Shown piece by piece: positions 9,119-17,708 of a stretch of DNA of 64,000 bases; position 1 is the stretch's first letter; each line of letters begins with the position of its first letter. Both the position numbers and the translations under genes were made by a program. The notes beneath the pieces are model-generated. The model ran no database searches and was not told the DNA's origin. It saw only the letters and a program-made list of their open reading frames with translations. The stretch spans positions 87,188 through 151,187 of the forward strand of contig CAZMOB010000004.1 in the NCBI GenBank assembly GCA_964567995.1, given 5' to 3'. The stretch comes from JAGOTP01 sp964567995 (GTDB lineage Bacteria > Patescibacteriota > Patescibacteriia > 2-12-FULL-60-25).

Positions 9119-10118
9119 GCTCGCCAATCGTGTAGTTCGTGAAGTACGCATCCGAGATATCGTCGACCTGTTTATTCCAGGTTTTGCCGTAGAGGAGCGC
9201 AGCTTCAGCAGGAGTTTTAATCCAACGAAGCACAGCGCCTTTTTGGATGGCATACACGTTGGGCAGCGATTCAATTTTCACCAGTTTTACCCCTGGCCGA
9301 TAGGTTACATTTCCACCGAGCGGAATGGCAGCTAGCTCCTCATTCGTCAGAGTTTGGACACCATTAAAATTGGCATACCAAGAAAAATAGACACGCTCGT
9401 TTGGAAAGCCATAGCGCTTCCCATCGGCTCCACAATAATAGACGGCCGTCGAAGACACAGATTTGATGAGCGTCCCTGAAAGACAGGCGGCCGAAGCGCC
9501 GGAAACCATCAGCCCCTTGTCGGTATTGATATCCGGACTAGCCGCTTTGACGGTTGCAACCACGTATTTCCCTTCATTTAAGGCAGCGGACAAACTCGCG
9601 TATGGATCTATGGCTGTATCATCGGGACGGCGAATCTCAAAATGCAAGTGGGCACCGACGGTTTCGGCATTCCCACTATCCCCCATCCAACCGACCAACT
9701 GCCCTTTCGTCACGGAGGCTCCTCGGACAATCCCTGGCGCATACGCATACCTGATTCCACCCGCTCCATCATCGGTCCCAGGCGTGTCGTTGTTCACGTG
9801 GATGTAGTGATAGGTATAGCCGTCCTCATCTTCCAAGACGATCGCATACCCCCAGGCCGCTTCTGGATCTTGAATCGATTTCACGCGACCGGTCACGGCG
9901 GCATAGAGCGGAACCATTTTTGCGCCGATTAAATCGTTGCCTTCATGTGCACGCGTCCCGCGGGCTTGGCCGAAATCGTTAGAGAGCGGAACCGTTTTCT
10001 CGGTGGGATAGGCAATCGCCCGGAGGGAGGCCGACGAAGAGGTCGTTTGCGCCTGAACAGACGTACCATCTAACGCGAAGATCCCAAGAACGAACAAAAC
10101 GAGCAGAGCAACTTTCAT
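9111..10118 (-). CDS. Secreted M23-family (LytM) metallopeptidase with C-terminal CPR-type repeat domain
   Basis: From the ATG at 10118 this is 335 residues with a signal peptide ending at 'TSVQAQ'. The M23 zinc-site residues are visible: H58 and D62 in 'RAHEGND', and H157/H159 in 'GAHLHFE', with 'YHYIH' between. It should cleave peptidoglycan cross-bridges or bind them. The C-terminal ~120 residues ('LPNVYAIQKGAVLRWI', 'DDISDAYFTNY') form a domain I know from many CPR secreted proteins, with no assigned function. A TACTCT box lies 8 bases before the ATG. Its end overlaps the convergent HtrA-like gene by 8 bases. Confidence 0.85.
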   Translation of the reverse strand: MKVALLVLFVLGIFALDGTSVQAQTTSSSASLRAIAYPTEKTVPLSNDFGQARGTRAHEGNDLIGAKMVPLYAAVTGRVKSIQDPEAAWGYAIVLEDEDGYTYHYIHVNNDTPGTDDGAGGIRYAYAPGIVRGASVTKGQLVGWMGDSGNAETVGAHLHFEIRRPDDTAIDPYASLSAALNEGKYVVATVKAASPDINTDKGLMVSGASAACLSGTLIKSVSSTAVYYCGADGKRYGFPNERVYFSWYANFNGVQTLTNEELAAIPLGGNVTYRPGVKLVKIESLPNVYAIQKGAVLRWIKTPAEAALLYGKTWNKQVDDISDAYFTNYTIGEPI

Positions 10119-10183
10119 ATCCTTACAGAGTAGCAGCCTGTCAGAAGAACACAACCCAGGCGGTATATTCTGTCATTACCAGC

Positions 10184-10216
10184 TACTTTGCATTACAAAG
10201 TACTGTGTGATAGATT
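10184..10216 (+). promoter_or_regulatory. Promoter of the PadR operon with a perfect palindrome over the -35 box
   Basis: TTGCAT (10188-10193), a 17-base spacer and TAGATT (10211-10216) form a sigma70-type promoter. The ATG is only 6 bases after the -10 box, so the mRNA is probably leaderless. A perfect inverted repeat, TACTTTG-N5-CAAAGTA (10184-10202), covers the -35 element. PadR repressors bind palindromes and commonly repress their own operon, so this is a good operator candidate. Confidence 0.6.
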
Positions 10217-10222
10217 GCTGAC

Positions 10223-10573
10223 ATGGCCAAACCCATTCCTATTGATGTGAGTAATACCAAAGCCCAAATGCGCAAAGGCATTTTGGAATTTTGTATTCTG
10301 CTCATCGTTTCGCAAGAAGAGATTTATGCCAGCGACATTTTGCAAGAGCTACATACCGCTGACCTTATTGTCGTTGAAGGGACCGTATACCCGATTCTGA
10401 ATCGCCTAAAGGACGCGGGGCTCCTCACCTACAATTGGTCGGAAAGCAAAAGCGGTCCTCCGCGCAAATATTACTCGATCACTCCACTTGGTCGAACATT
10501 CTTGCGGCAGCTCATCGACACCTGGCAATCGCTCGACTCTTCGATTAACGCGCTCATGAAGAAATTCAACTAA
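10223..10573 (+). CDS. PadR-family transcriptional regulator
   Basis: A 116-residue winged-helix protein. The PadR core is clear: 'GILEFCILLIVSQEEIYASDI', then 'VVEGTVYPILNRLKDAGLL' (recognition helix) and 'GPPRKYYSITPLGRTFL' (wing). PadR proteins are usually repressors responding to small molecules or envelope stress. It is followed after 4 bases by the PspC/adhesin membrane protein, a common pairing in which PadR controls an envelope-stress protein. A palindrome over its own promoter suggests autorepression. Confidence 0.9.
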   Translation: MAKPIPIDVSNTKAQMRKGILEFCILLIVSQEEIYASDILQELHTADLIVVEGTVYPILNRLKDAGLLTYNWSESKSGPPRKYYSITPLGRTFLRQLIDTWQSLDSSINALMKKFN

Positions 10574-10577
10574 TGCT

Positions 10578-12326
10578 ATGAAAAAGACACTTTCTATTAC
10601 CCTGGGCGGTCGGATCTTTGCCATCGAAGAAGATGGATATGCAGCTCTAGATGCCTATCTACAGAGCTTACGCACGCACTTCGCTCAAGATCCGTCGGTC
10701 GATGAGTTGATTCAAGATATCGAATACAGTTTCGGTGAAAAATTCAGCGAAAAACTCTCAAAAGACAAACCCGCCGTGACGCTCACCGATGTCGAAGCGG
10801 TGATTGGCGTTATCGGACGTGTAGAAGAAATCGCAAGTGAAGATCAAACGACACATGACATACCCCATTCATCGGAAACGACGACAGCCACAACGGAAAC
10901 AGCGACCCCTCCAAAAAAACGCCTCTACCGCAACATGGATGATCACGTTATCGCTGGCGTCTGTTCCGGTGTGGCTGCTTACTTTGGCATCGATCCGCTC
11001 GCGATCCGCATTCTGGCAATCGTCCTCACCTTTGCGAATGGAATCGGACTCCTGATCTATATTGTATTATGGATCGCCGTTCCGGTAGCCGAAACGAGCC
11101 TGCAGAAACTTGAGATGCAAGGGAAAGAACCGAATCTGAATGAATTCCAAGAACTGACGAAAGACAAACCAACTCACGCCAAACAAGACAGCACTCTCTA
11201 CCGGATTCTGAATGCTCCATTACGTTTGATTGGATTTCTCTTTGAAGGTCTGAAACGGTTCTTCTCCCTGTTTGGCTCGATCATTCGTATCATCGCTGGC
11301 ATCACGCTCCTTATCTTCGCCTTCCTCTTCACGACACTCGGAACGATGGCCGTCCTCGTCTTCAGCACCAATATCAACTCACGCTACATCACATCCGATC
11401 TACCGCTCACCGAACTTGCCCGAAACCCTGTCTACTACGTCGGTCTCGGCTCTCTCTATCTTCTGGCTTTGATCCCCCTTATTTTCTTGGCAATTCTAGG
11501 CATCAGTTTGCTTCGTCGTAAAAATCAGTTCCGCCTGGCCACAACCTCTACCTTAATCGGAATTTGGATTCTCGCCGCTGGTGGAGCCGCCGCTGCCGGA
11601 AGCCAGATTGGTCCGTGGGTATATACGCATGTTCAAGAAGCTGAAAACAAAGCTGTTGTCACTCGAACGATCAAAGCTGGTGCCTTTGAGAACGTTTCTG
11701 TTTCAGACAATCTACGTGTCACCATTCGTCAAGGAGAGCCTCCATCTATTACGTTTACTGGTCCCGAGGAAGCAATCGCTCGGATTCACACTACAAGTAG
11801 CAATGCACTCCTCCAGCTCACACAAGATGCAAAAAAACGAGAGGATTTTCGTCTCTGCTTCGCCTGCGCAGATCAACGAGTGACAGGAGTGATTACCCTA
11901 CCTACACTCGGCTCTTTTTCCGGTCACGATACTAGCAGCGCTCGAATTGAAGGCTTCTCGAACACGCTCTCACTCTACATTTCGCAAAATGCAGACGCCA
12001 CGATCGAAGGGCTTGGCCGCAATGGAACCTCCACCAGTCAAGAAATAAGCGCACTGGTGGAAGAGGGGGCATTTTTACGGCTCAACGGAACCGCCGATCG
12101 GCTACGCGTGACACTAAAAGACAATGCTCGCTTAGATGCGGATCAATTGGATGCGAATCATATTGAAGTCACGACTGAAGATAATGCCTTTGCCGAAGTC
12201 TCTCCTCTTCAATCGTTCGCCGCCACGAGTACACAGAACAGCTTCATTCGCTCCGTGAACGCCGTTGCAAGCAGCACCGTGGTGGAACGAGGAAACAGTC
12301 GCATCCACGAAACCGAGTCTCCGTAG
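10578..12326 (+). CDS. PspC-domain membrane protein with C-terminal DUF2807-type adhesin domain
   Basis: A 582-residue protein in four parts: an N-terminal acidic helical region (1-110) resembling the HAAS/DUF1700 module often paired with PadR, a PspC domain (about 115-180, 'RLYRNMDDHVIAGVCSGVAA'), further membrane segments at about 210-345, and a beta-rich extracytoplasmic domain (about 365-560, 'FENVSVSDNLRVTIRQG') of the DUF2807 'putative auto-transporter adhesin' type. PspC proteins sense or buffer envelope stress; the adhesin domain probably forms a right-handed beta-helix. Co-transcribed with the upstream PadR regulator. Confidence 0.82.
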   Translation: MKKTLSITLGGRIFAIEEDGYAALDAYLQSLRTHFAQDPSVDELIQDIEYSFGEKFSEKLSKDKPAVTLTDVEAVIGVIGRVEEIASEDQTTHDIPHSSETTTATTETATPPKKRLYRNMDDHVIAGVCSGVAAYFGIDPLAIRILAIVLTFANGIGLLIYIVLWIAVPVAETSLQKLEMQGKEPNLNEFQELTKDKPTHAKQDSTLYRILNAPLRLIGFLFEGLKRFFSLFGSIIRIIAGITLLIFAFLFTTLGTMAVLVFSTNINSRYITSDLPLTELARNPVYYVGLGSLYLLALIPLIFLAILGISLLRRKNQFRLATTSTLIGIWILAAGGAAAAGSQIGPWVYTHVQEAENKAVVTRTIKAGAFENVSVSDNLRVTIRQGEPPSITFTGPEEAIARIHTTSSNALLQLTQDAKKREDFRLCFACADQRVTGVITLPTLGSFSGHDTSSARIEGFSNTLSLYISQNADATIEGLGRNGTSTSQEISALVEEGAFLRLNGTADRLRVTLKDNARLDADQLDANHIEVTTEDNAFAEVSPLQSFAATSTQNSFIRSVNAVASSTVVERGNSRIHETESP

Positions 12327-12364
12327 AAAAATCAAGCGGAATCACGTACACTAGACGTATTCCT

Positions 12365-12850
12365 ATGAGACCCTTTACCCCACTCACCCTCTTCTCGGTC
12401 GGGATTCTCCTTTTGATTGTCGGTGGGGTATTGGGCTACGTGGCTGGTCACGACCGCAGAGCCGAGCAACCACCGCTCCCCTTTGGACCACCTCGCAGCT
12501 TTGAAGAATGTGCGGCGAGTGGAAATCCCGTAATGGAATCTTATCCCCGCCGCTGTCGCGCACAAAACGGACAAATCTTCACAGAAATTATTCCACCCAT
12601 CACTCCTCCCGTAGAAACAGATACTTCTTCTCGACCCGCCCCTCCCAAGGTCGCCTGCGCGCCTGCTGGCTGCAGTAGCCAACTCTGTGTCGATGCAGAT
12701 AAGGCCGCCGAGACAGTGAGTACCTGCGAATTCCGTGCTGAATATGCCTGCTACCGTACAGCTCGTTGTGAGCAACAAGCGAATGGAACCTGCGGTTGGA
12801 CTCAAACGACGGAATTAACAACCTGCTTGCAGCATCCACCAGTTCTGTAA
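12365..12850 (+). CDS. Membrane-anchored eight-cysteine-cluster domain protein
   Basis: A 161-residue protein with an N-terminal membrane anchor (about 7-28). It then has the motif 'FEECAASGNPVMESYPRRC' that recurs in CPR secreted proteins. The C-terminal Cys-rich segment ('CAPAGCSSQLC' to 'GTCGWTQTTELTTC') matches the eight-cysteine-cluster domain, a small extracytoplasmic fold stabilised by disulfides. Function is unknown. The window also encodes DsbA-like oxidases that could form these disulfides. A TACACT box lies 12 bases before the ATG. Confidence 0.65.
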   Translation: MRPFTPLTLFSVGILLLIVGGVLGYVAGHDRRAEQPPLPFGPPRSFEECAASGNPVMESYPRRCRAQNGQIFTEIIPPITPPVETDTSSRPAPPKVACAPAGCSSQLCVDADKAAETVSTCEFRAEYACYRTARCEQQANGTCGWTQTTELTTCLQHPPVL

Positions 12851-12885
12851 AAATATTTGGATATTTCCCTTGTATTTAAAGAAGA

Positions 12886-12914
12886 TTGCCAAAATACCCA
12901 AAAAAGGCCATACT
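12886..12914 (+). promoter_or_regulatory. Promoter of the ABC exporter pair
   Basis: TTGCCA (12886-12891), a 17-base spacer and CATACT (12909-12914) lie 10 bases before the ATG at 12925. A longer reading frame could start at a TTG at 12886, but that TTG is part of the -35 box. This supports the ATG at 12925. Confidence 0.55.
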
Positions 12915-12924
12915 GAAGACCTTT

Positions 12925-14667
12925 ATGACGCAGCCATCTGGTAAACCAGCTCCCAGCCTATTTGGGTTACTCAAACCCTATAAAGGCTTGATTTTCGGGC
13001 TCTTGAGCCTGTCCGTCCTGAGCAACGCTCTAAACCTATCCCTCCCGAAACGGATCGCCAACGGCATTGATGCCTTTTCCCATGGCACATTCGATACACA
13101 ATCATTTTTGTTCGCGTTTCTAGGAACGGCCGTTCTGATCCTCATCTTCAGCTATCTCCAAAGCTTGGTACAAACTTACGCCTCCGAAAAAGTCGCGCGT
13201 GATTTGCGAACACAGTTGGCCAACAAGATCTCCGAACAAAGCGTCGCCTACATTCAAACAACGACCTCCGGCACACTCCTGACCAATCTCACATCCGACA
13301 TCGACGCGGTTAAACTCTTCGTTTCACAGGCAATCGTGTCGATCGTATCATCGGTATTCATCATCATCGGGGCGAGTATCTTGCTGCTGTCGATCAACTG
13401 GAAACTCGCTCTGGCGGTATTGGCCATTCTTCCGCTCATCGGACTGACATTTTCCAAAATCTTTGCCCAAGTCGGAGCGCTCTTCAAAGAGTCACAGCAA
13501 GTCATTGATCGTTTGAATAAAGTGATCAACGAAAGCATTCTGGGCTCCGCGTTGATTCGCGTCTTGAACGCCCAACAGCAAGAGTTCGAGAAATTCCTGA
13601 CGGTCAACACACAAGCGAAAGACCTAGGTCTCAAGATTTTGCGGGTCTTTGCGAGCGCCATTCCGATTATCAACTTCTTGGGCAGCATCGCCATGTTAGT
13701 CGTGCTCGCCTTCGGTGGTCATCTCGTGATCACTGGCGACATGACGGTCGGTGAACTGGCGGCCTTCAATAGCTACTTAGCCTTACTCATCTTCCCAATT
13801 TTGATCATTGGTTTCATGAGTAACGCCATCAGCCGTGCGAGCGCCTCGTATGCCCGCGTTTCTGAAGTCTTGAACGCCAACCCACCAGCCGAGACTGGAT
13901 CACTCAAAACCAACCTCCGTGGCGCCATCGAAGTCAAGAATCTATCTCTCAATTATGGAGATAAACCCGTTTTAAAAGACGTTTCTTTTTCAATCAAACC
14001 TGGAACGAAAACCGCTATCATCGGACCAACGGCTGCTGGGAAAACACAGTTACTCCAGCTCATGACTGGCCTCTTGCCTCCAACATCAGGCCAGATCCTC
14101 TTCGACGGCCACAACCTCGCCGAGTACGATCAAGCGAGCTTCCACGCGCAGGTTGGTTTCGTCTTCCAAGACAGCATCGTCTTCAACTTGTCATTGCGTG
14201 AAAATATCGCCTTCAGTGAGACGGTTGATCCAGCCACCTTCGACAAAGCGGTCGCAACCGCCGAGCTCACGGATTTTATTGACACGCTCCCAAACAAACT
14301 CGAAACTCGCGTATCTGAGCGTGGTACCAGTCTCTCCGGCGGACAAAAGCAGCGCGTCATGCTAGCCCGTGCGCTCGCGCTCGATCCCAAGATCTTGCTC
14401 CTCGACGACTTCACGGCTCGTATCGACGCGAATACCGAACAACGCATCCTCGCGAACGTCACGCAGAATTACCCCAACCTAACGCTCATCTCGATCACCC
14501 AGAAAATCGAACCGATCGAACACTACGACCAGATCATCTTGTTGATGGAAGGTGAAGTCATCGCAAACGGTACGCACGCTGAACTCATGCAGAGTTGCCC
14601 CGAGTACGTCCAGATCGCTCAATCGCAACGCTCCACCGAAACGTATGAATCCTCCTCCAACGAATAA
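12925..14667 (+). CDS. ABC exporter half-transporter, subunit with degenerate ATPase site
   Basis: A 580-residue exporter half with an N-terminal six-helix membrane domain (about 1-320) and a nucleotide-binding domain. Walker A is 'GPTAAGKTQ' and the signature 'LSGGQKQR' is canonical. Walker B 'ILLLDDFTA' has Asp where the catalytic Glu belongs, and the H-loop reads 'ISITQK' with Gln instead of His. These are the changes seen in the degenerate half of heterodimeric exporters of the TM287/288 or BmrCD kind. The next gene overlaps by 23 bases and has the complementary defect, so the two almost certainly form one heterodimer. Substrate unknown. Confidence 0.88.
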   Translation: MTQPSGKPAPSLFGLLKPYKGLIFGLLSLSVLSNALNLSLPKRIANGIDAFSHGTFDTQSFLFAFLGTAVLILIFSYLQSLVQTYASEKVARDLRTQLANKISEQSVAYIQTTTSGTLLTNLTSDIDAVKLFVSQAIVSIVSSVFIIIGASILLLSINWKLALAVLAILPLIGLTFSKIFAQVGALFKESQQVIDRLNKVINESILGSALIRVLNAQQQEFEKFLTVNTQAKDLGLKILRVFASAIPIINFLGSIAMLVVLAFGGHLVITGDMTVGELAAFNSYLALLIFPILIIGFMSNAISRASASYARVSEVLNANPPAETGSLKTNLRGAIEVKNLSLNYGDKPVLKDVSFSIKPGTKTAIIGPTAAGKTQLLQLMTGLLPPTSGQILFDGHNLAEYDQASFHAQVGFVFQDSIVFNLSLRENIAFSETVDPATFDKAVATAELTDFIDTLPNKLETRVSERGTSLSGGQKQRVMLARALALDPKILLLDDFTARIDANTEQRILANVTQNYPNLTLISITQKIEPIEHYDQIILLMEGEVIANGTHAELMQSCPEYVQIAQSQRSTETYESSSNE

Positions 14668-16378
14668 ACCACTCAAGATGACGAGCTTACTGAAGCTCAT
14701 GGCCACCAACAAACGTGACCTGGCCTTAGCTATCATTGGACTACTATTCAACTCAGGCGTGATGTTAGCGACACCGTTCGCTTTTGGTCATGTCGTTGAT
14801 ACGTATATCGCCGCTGGCCGCTACACGGGCATCTGGTTTTATGTTGCGATCCTGTTCGTCGCCTTCGTGATTACGTATTTCGTCGGCTACTTCCAGATGA
14901 CGCTCATGGGCACGATCGGTCAGAACGTGCTGTTCCGCTTGCGTAATAATGTTTTCAGCAAACTTCAAGCCCTTCCGATCGCGTTCTTTCATCAAACGAA
15001 AGCTGGTGATTTGATCTCACGCATCAACAACGACACGGACAAGTTGAACCAGTTTTTCTCAGAAATTCTGATGCGCTTTTTCGGCAGCATCTTCCTCATC
15101 ATCGGTGCCGGGATCTTCATGGTCGTTCTCAATCCCCGTCTGGGGCTCCTCGCGCTGATTCCAGCCGCGATCATGTTCTTGGTCACGCGTTTAACTGCCA
15201 ATTGGGTTAAAGCCCGAAATGCGGCCAGCTTACAGAGCGTTGGTGGTCTCAGTGCTGAAATTCAAGAGAGTCTCGATAATTTCAAAGTCATCGTTGCGTT
15301 CAACCGCCGCGATTATTTCCGAGCGCGCTTCAACGAAGCCAACCAGACCAACTTTAACGCTTCCGTAAAAGCAGGTGCGACGAACAACCTCTTTACGCCG
15401 CTCTACGATCTGAGTTCGAACATCGGCCAATTGATCGTCGTAGGCTATGGACTCATCCTGGTCGCCCAAGGACAATTCACACTCGGATTACTATTGAGTT
15501 TCCTGATTTATCTCGATCGTTTCTACTCCCCTCTGCGTCAGATCGCGACTCTTTGGACAAGTTTGCAGCTGGCCGTCGCTGGCTGGGATCGTGTCTCTGC
15601 CATCTTGAACAACCCACTTGAGCTCCCGACCGTGACTTCGACCACTCAGATCAAAGCAGAATCGATTCTGGAATTCAAAAACGTCTCTTTCAACTATCCG
15701 GATGGAAAAGCGGTCTTAAAGCACATCAGTTTCGATTTGGAACCAAGCAAAACCTACGCCTTGGTCGGACCAACGGGCGGAGGCAAAACCACCACCGCCT
15801 CGCTCATGGCCCGTCTCTATGACCCGTCTGAAGGCAGTGTACTGTTGCATGGCCAAGATCTGCGCTCCTTCAGTGCCGAAGATCGCGCGCAGCATATTGG
15901 ATTCATCCTACAGGAACCTTTCCTGTTCACCGGGACCATCATGGAAAACATCTTTCATGGAAATGCGGCCTATGCTGGTACGTCAGCCGAAGATCGTGCT
16001 GCGGCGATCAAAGAAGCGGGTCTCGATGCCTTACTGGCACGCTTTCCAGAAGGTCTAGACACACAGGTAAAATCAACTGGTGACGGAATCAGTCTGGGCC
16101 AACGTCAGCTGATTGCCTTCATGCGCGCTGTCTTACGCAAACCGGAGCTGTTGATCTTGGACGAAGCGACCGCCAACATCGATACCGTCACAGAACAACT
16201 CCTTGAAGAAACGCTGACAAAACTTCCGAAAACAACTACTAAAGTCATCATCGCCCATCGCTTGAATACGATCGAAAACGCCGATGAAATTTTCTTCGTC
16301 AACGATGGAACCGTGACCGCCGCCGGATCGTTCGATCATGCCTTGGAATTGCTGATGCACGGAGAGCGAAAAAGCTAA
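14645..16378 (+). CDS. ABC exporter half-transporter, subunit with intact Walker B
   Basis: A 577-residue exporter half. I start it at the ATG at 14645 ('MNPPPTNKPLKMTSLLKL'), which overlaps the upstream gene by 23 bases; a longer frame from 14552 would overlap much further. Membrane domain about 20-310. The NBD has Walker A 'GPTGGGKTT', Walker B 'LLILDEATANID' with the catalytic Glu, and H-loop 'IIAHRL'. Its signature motif is 'ISLGQRQ' rather than LSGGQ. It thus supplies the Walker B and H-loop of the one good ATP site, while the upstream subunit supplies the good signature. Likely a lipid or drug exporter. Confidence 0.9.
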   Translation: MNPPPTNKPLKMTSLLKLMATNKRDLALAIIGLLFNSGVMLATPFAFGHVVDTYIAAGRYTGIWFYVAILFVAFVITYFVGYFQMTLMGTIGQNVLFRLRNNVFSKLQALPIAFFHQTKAGDLISRINNDTDKLNQFFSEILMRFFGSIFLIIGAGIFMVVLNPRLGLLALIPAAIMFLVTRLTANWVKARNAASLQSVGGLSAEIQESLDNFKVIVAFNRRDYFRARFNEANQTNFNASVKAGATNNLFTPLYDLSSNIGQLIVVGYGLILVAQGQFTLGLLLSFLIYLDRFYSPLRQIATLWTSLQLAVAGWDRVSAILNNPLELPTVTSTTQIKAESILEFKNVSFNYPDGKAVLKHISFDLEPSKTYALVGPTGGGKTTTASLMARLYDPSEGSVLLHGQDLRSFSAEDRAQHIGFILQEPFLFTGTIMENIFHGNAAYAGTSAEDRAAAIKEAGLDALLARFPEGLDTQVKSTGDGISLGQRQLIAFMRAVLRKPELLILDEATANIDTVTEQLLEETLTKLPKTTTKVIIAHRLNTIENADEIFFVNDGTVTAAGSFDHALELLMHGERKS

Positions 16379-16390
16379 CAGATAGCAGCG

Positions 16391-16440
16391 CACCCGGGAA
16401 CAGGAGGCGAATAGGTGCGCGCCCTCTGTTCTCCGGGTGG
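16391..16440 (-). terminator. GC-rich 3' hairpin of the 16.5-kb cassette gene
   Basis: Long imperfect inverted repeat: CACCCGGGAACAGGAGG near 16391 pairs with CCTCTGTTCTCCGGGTG near 16424-16440. No T-run follows directly on the minus strand. The outer arm includes GCGCACCCGGG, which recurs in the terminator at 17.0 kb. It may also end the convergent ABC operon. Confidence 0.45.
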
Positions 16441-16463
16441 AGAAAAGAGTCTTCAGTTCAGCT

Positions 16464-16853
16464 TCAATAGCGATGCCTCCTCTGACCCGGGCTACGCCAT
16501 TGGGTCGTCAGGATGAGCAGGGTGAAGGCAGCGCAGAGGAGCACGACCGGCAGCCACGAGTCCCGCAGGACCATGGCGAGCAAGCAGGCCAGACCACCCG
16601 TTCCATACCCCGGATACTTGAGATACCAAGGGTGAGGCTGCCCGTTCCAGCCGAAGCGCAGCCGGTATTCCTGCAGCGCACGCGAGATCTCGACCACGTA
16701 GAGAAGAAGGGCGACCACTTCACAGGTCAGTCCGATCAAAGTCGGCAGAGGCCGCAAGACGGAGCTGAGCTCCGCGACCAGCAGCCAGTACCCGAACAGA
16801 CCCGAGAAAATAAAAGACAGCGCGACCCAGTAACGGTTGATGAATGCGTACAT
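16464..16853 (-). CDS. GC-rich orphan polytopic membrane protein (cassette 1a)
   Basis: Unrecognised protein of 129 residues from the ATG at 16853, preceded by GGAGGG three bases upstream. A TTG at 16952 in the same frame would add 33 residues and cannot be excluded. Four hydrophobic segments are visible, for example 'LSFIFSGLFGYWLLVAEL' and 'TLIGLTCEVVALLLYVVEI'. A short polar loop reads 'WNGQPHPWYLKYPGYG'. Base composition is far more GC-rich than the ABC genes upstream. A TATAAT box lies at 16967-16972. No homologue is recognised; it sits in a two-gene GC-rich island between convergent backbone genes. Confidence 0.5.
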   Translation of the reverse strand: MYAFINRYWVALSFIFSGLFGYWLLVAELSSVLRPLPTLIGLTCEVVALLLYVVEISRALQEYRLRFGWNGQPHPWYLKYPGYGTGGLACLLAMVLRDSWLPVVLLCAAFTLLILTTQWRSPGQRRHRY

Positions 16854-16966
16854 GAACCCTCCGCTGGCAGGGAACAGCCCCGGCCCCAACCACTGCAGTC
16901 CATCTGCAGCGTGGAACGGGTTATTTTCTTCATACCCTAACAAAAAAGTCAATCGACTTGTTCTAC

Positions 16967-16972
16967 ATTATA
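16967..16972 (-). promoter_or_regulatory. Consensus -10 box for the 16.5-kb cassette
   Basis: The minus strand reads TATAAT here, a perfect -10. The hexamer 17 bases upstream (16990-16995, CAATTC) is a poor -35. If the ATG at 16853 is used, the leader is over 100 bases. Confidence 0.45.
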
Positions 16973-17006
16973 TGGAAAGATGACCGGTTGAATTGGGATC
17001 GGCCCT

Positions 17007-17068
17007 TAAAAACAGCTGCGCACCCGGGGACGGATACGCAAGCTGCGCGTAGCGTCCGCACGGGTGCG
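17007..17068 (-). terminator. Rho-independent terminator of the 17.1-kb cassette gene
   Basis: On the minus strand, CGCACCCGTGCGGACG pairs with CGTCCCCGGGTGCG across a loop and is followed by GCAGCTGTTTTT. That is a strong GC stem with a T-run. The arm AGCTGCGCACCCGGG is nearly identical to AGCAGCGCACCCGGG at the hairpin of the neighbouring cassette (16.4 kb). Confidence 0.7.
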
Positions 17069-17092
17069 GATAAGGAAGGACTGCGGTTGTCG

Positions 17093-17533
17093 TCAGCGGA
17101 TGGTGCTGGGCTCGGTGCGGGGCCCGCAGACGGCCCGGCAGGTGTCTTCGTAGTGGTGCGGGTCGTACCAGGGGCTATTGTCACCCTGAACGCAGAGACG
17201 TCCGTCCCAGCGCACGAAATATGATCGCACCGGGTCGAACTTGACCACATCACGCTGGTCGTCGACGTACTCGAGGTTCTGCCCGCCGCACGGCGCGGTA
17301 GATAAATCCTGCGCCGGCCGCTGGGAGATGCCGGACACAGAACTGTCAGACCTCCAGAACCGCGGCTCCACGAAGTAGTAGGCGGCGAGGACTCCCAACA
17401 GAAGCGAGCACAAGAGACGGTTGGTATACCGGAGCCGCTTGATGGTGCGGTCCCGGTCGTTGATCACGGCCTGGGCGGCGGTGTGGAACTCGGGACGGAA
17501 CGGGGGCTGGTCGGTCGGGGTCAGGTCGCTCAT
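17093..17533 (-). CDS. GC-rich orphan single-pass membrane protein (cassette 1b)
   Basis: Unrecognised protein, 146 residues from the ATG at 17533 ('MSDLTPTDQPPFRPEF'); GGAG lies 10 bases upstream. The frame extends to 17602, but the promoter spacing leaves either start possible. One membrane segment lies at about residues 38-57 ('LLCSLLLGVLAAYYFVEP'), giving a short cytoplasmic N-terminus and an extracytoplasmic domain with at least three Cys ('APCGGQNLEYV', 'GRLCVQGDNSPWYDP', 'DTCRAVCGP'). It has its own TTGACT-17-TAGTAT promoter and a strong terminator. The GC content is very high. Confidence 0.55.
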   Translation of the reverse strand: MSDLTPTDQPPFRPEFHTAAQAVINDRDRTIKRLRYTNRLLCSLLLGVLAAYYFVEPRFWRSDSSVSGISQRPAQDLSTAPCGGQNLEYVDDQRDVVKFDPVRSYFVRWDGRLCVQGDNSPWYDPHHYEDTCRAVCGPRTEPSTIR

Positions 17534-17633
17534 GGGAACCATTCTCCGTGCACCGCGGACATCGCGGATAGCGTTCTTTGCTCGTGTGAAGCACGTAAGC
17601 AAACGACGCTATCTACGATCGACCTAACGAGGG

Positions 17634-17662
17634 ATACTAACACAATTTTCCCGAAAAGTCAA
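17634..17662 (-). promoter_or_regulatory. Sigma70-type promoter of the 17.1-kb cassette
   Basis: On the minus strand TTGACT (17657-17662) and TAGTAT (17634-17639) are separated by exactly 17 bases. The leader to the ATG at 17533 is about 95 bases, much longer than for most backbone genes in the window. Confidence 0.65.
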
Positions 17663-17708
17663 GTCTACAGGACCAAAAATTGGCTTAAAAATAGCCTTTT
17701 CTGGAACA

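Noticed and set aside
16736..16933. Alternative small minus-strand protein starting MKKITRSTLQ within cassette 1a
   Set aside because: It is rich in Ser, Cys and Arg with no hydrophobic order. The overlapping frame gives clean membrane helices and a stop near the 3' hairpin.
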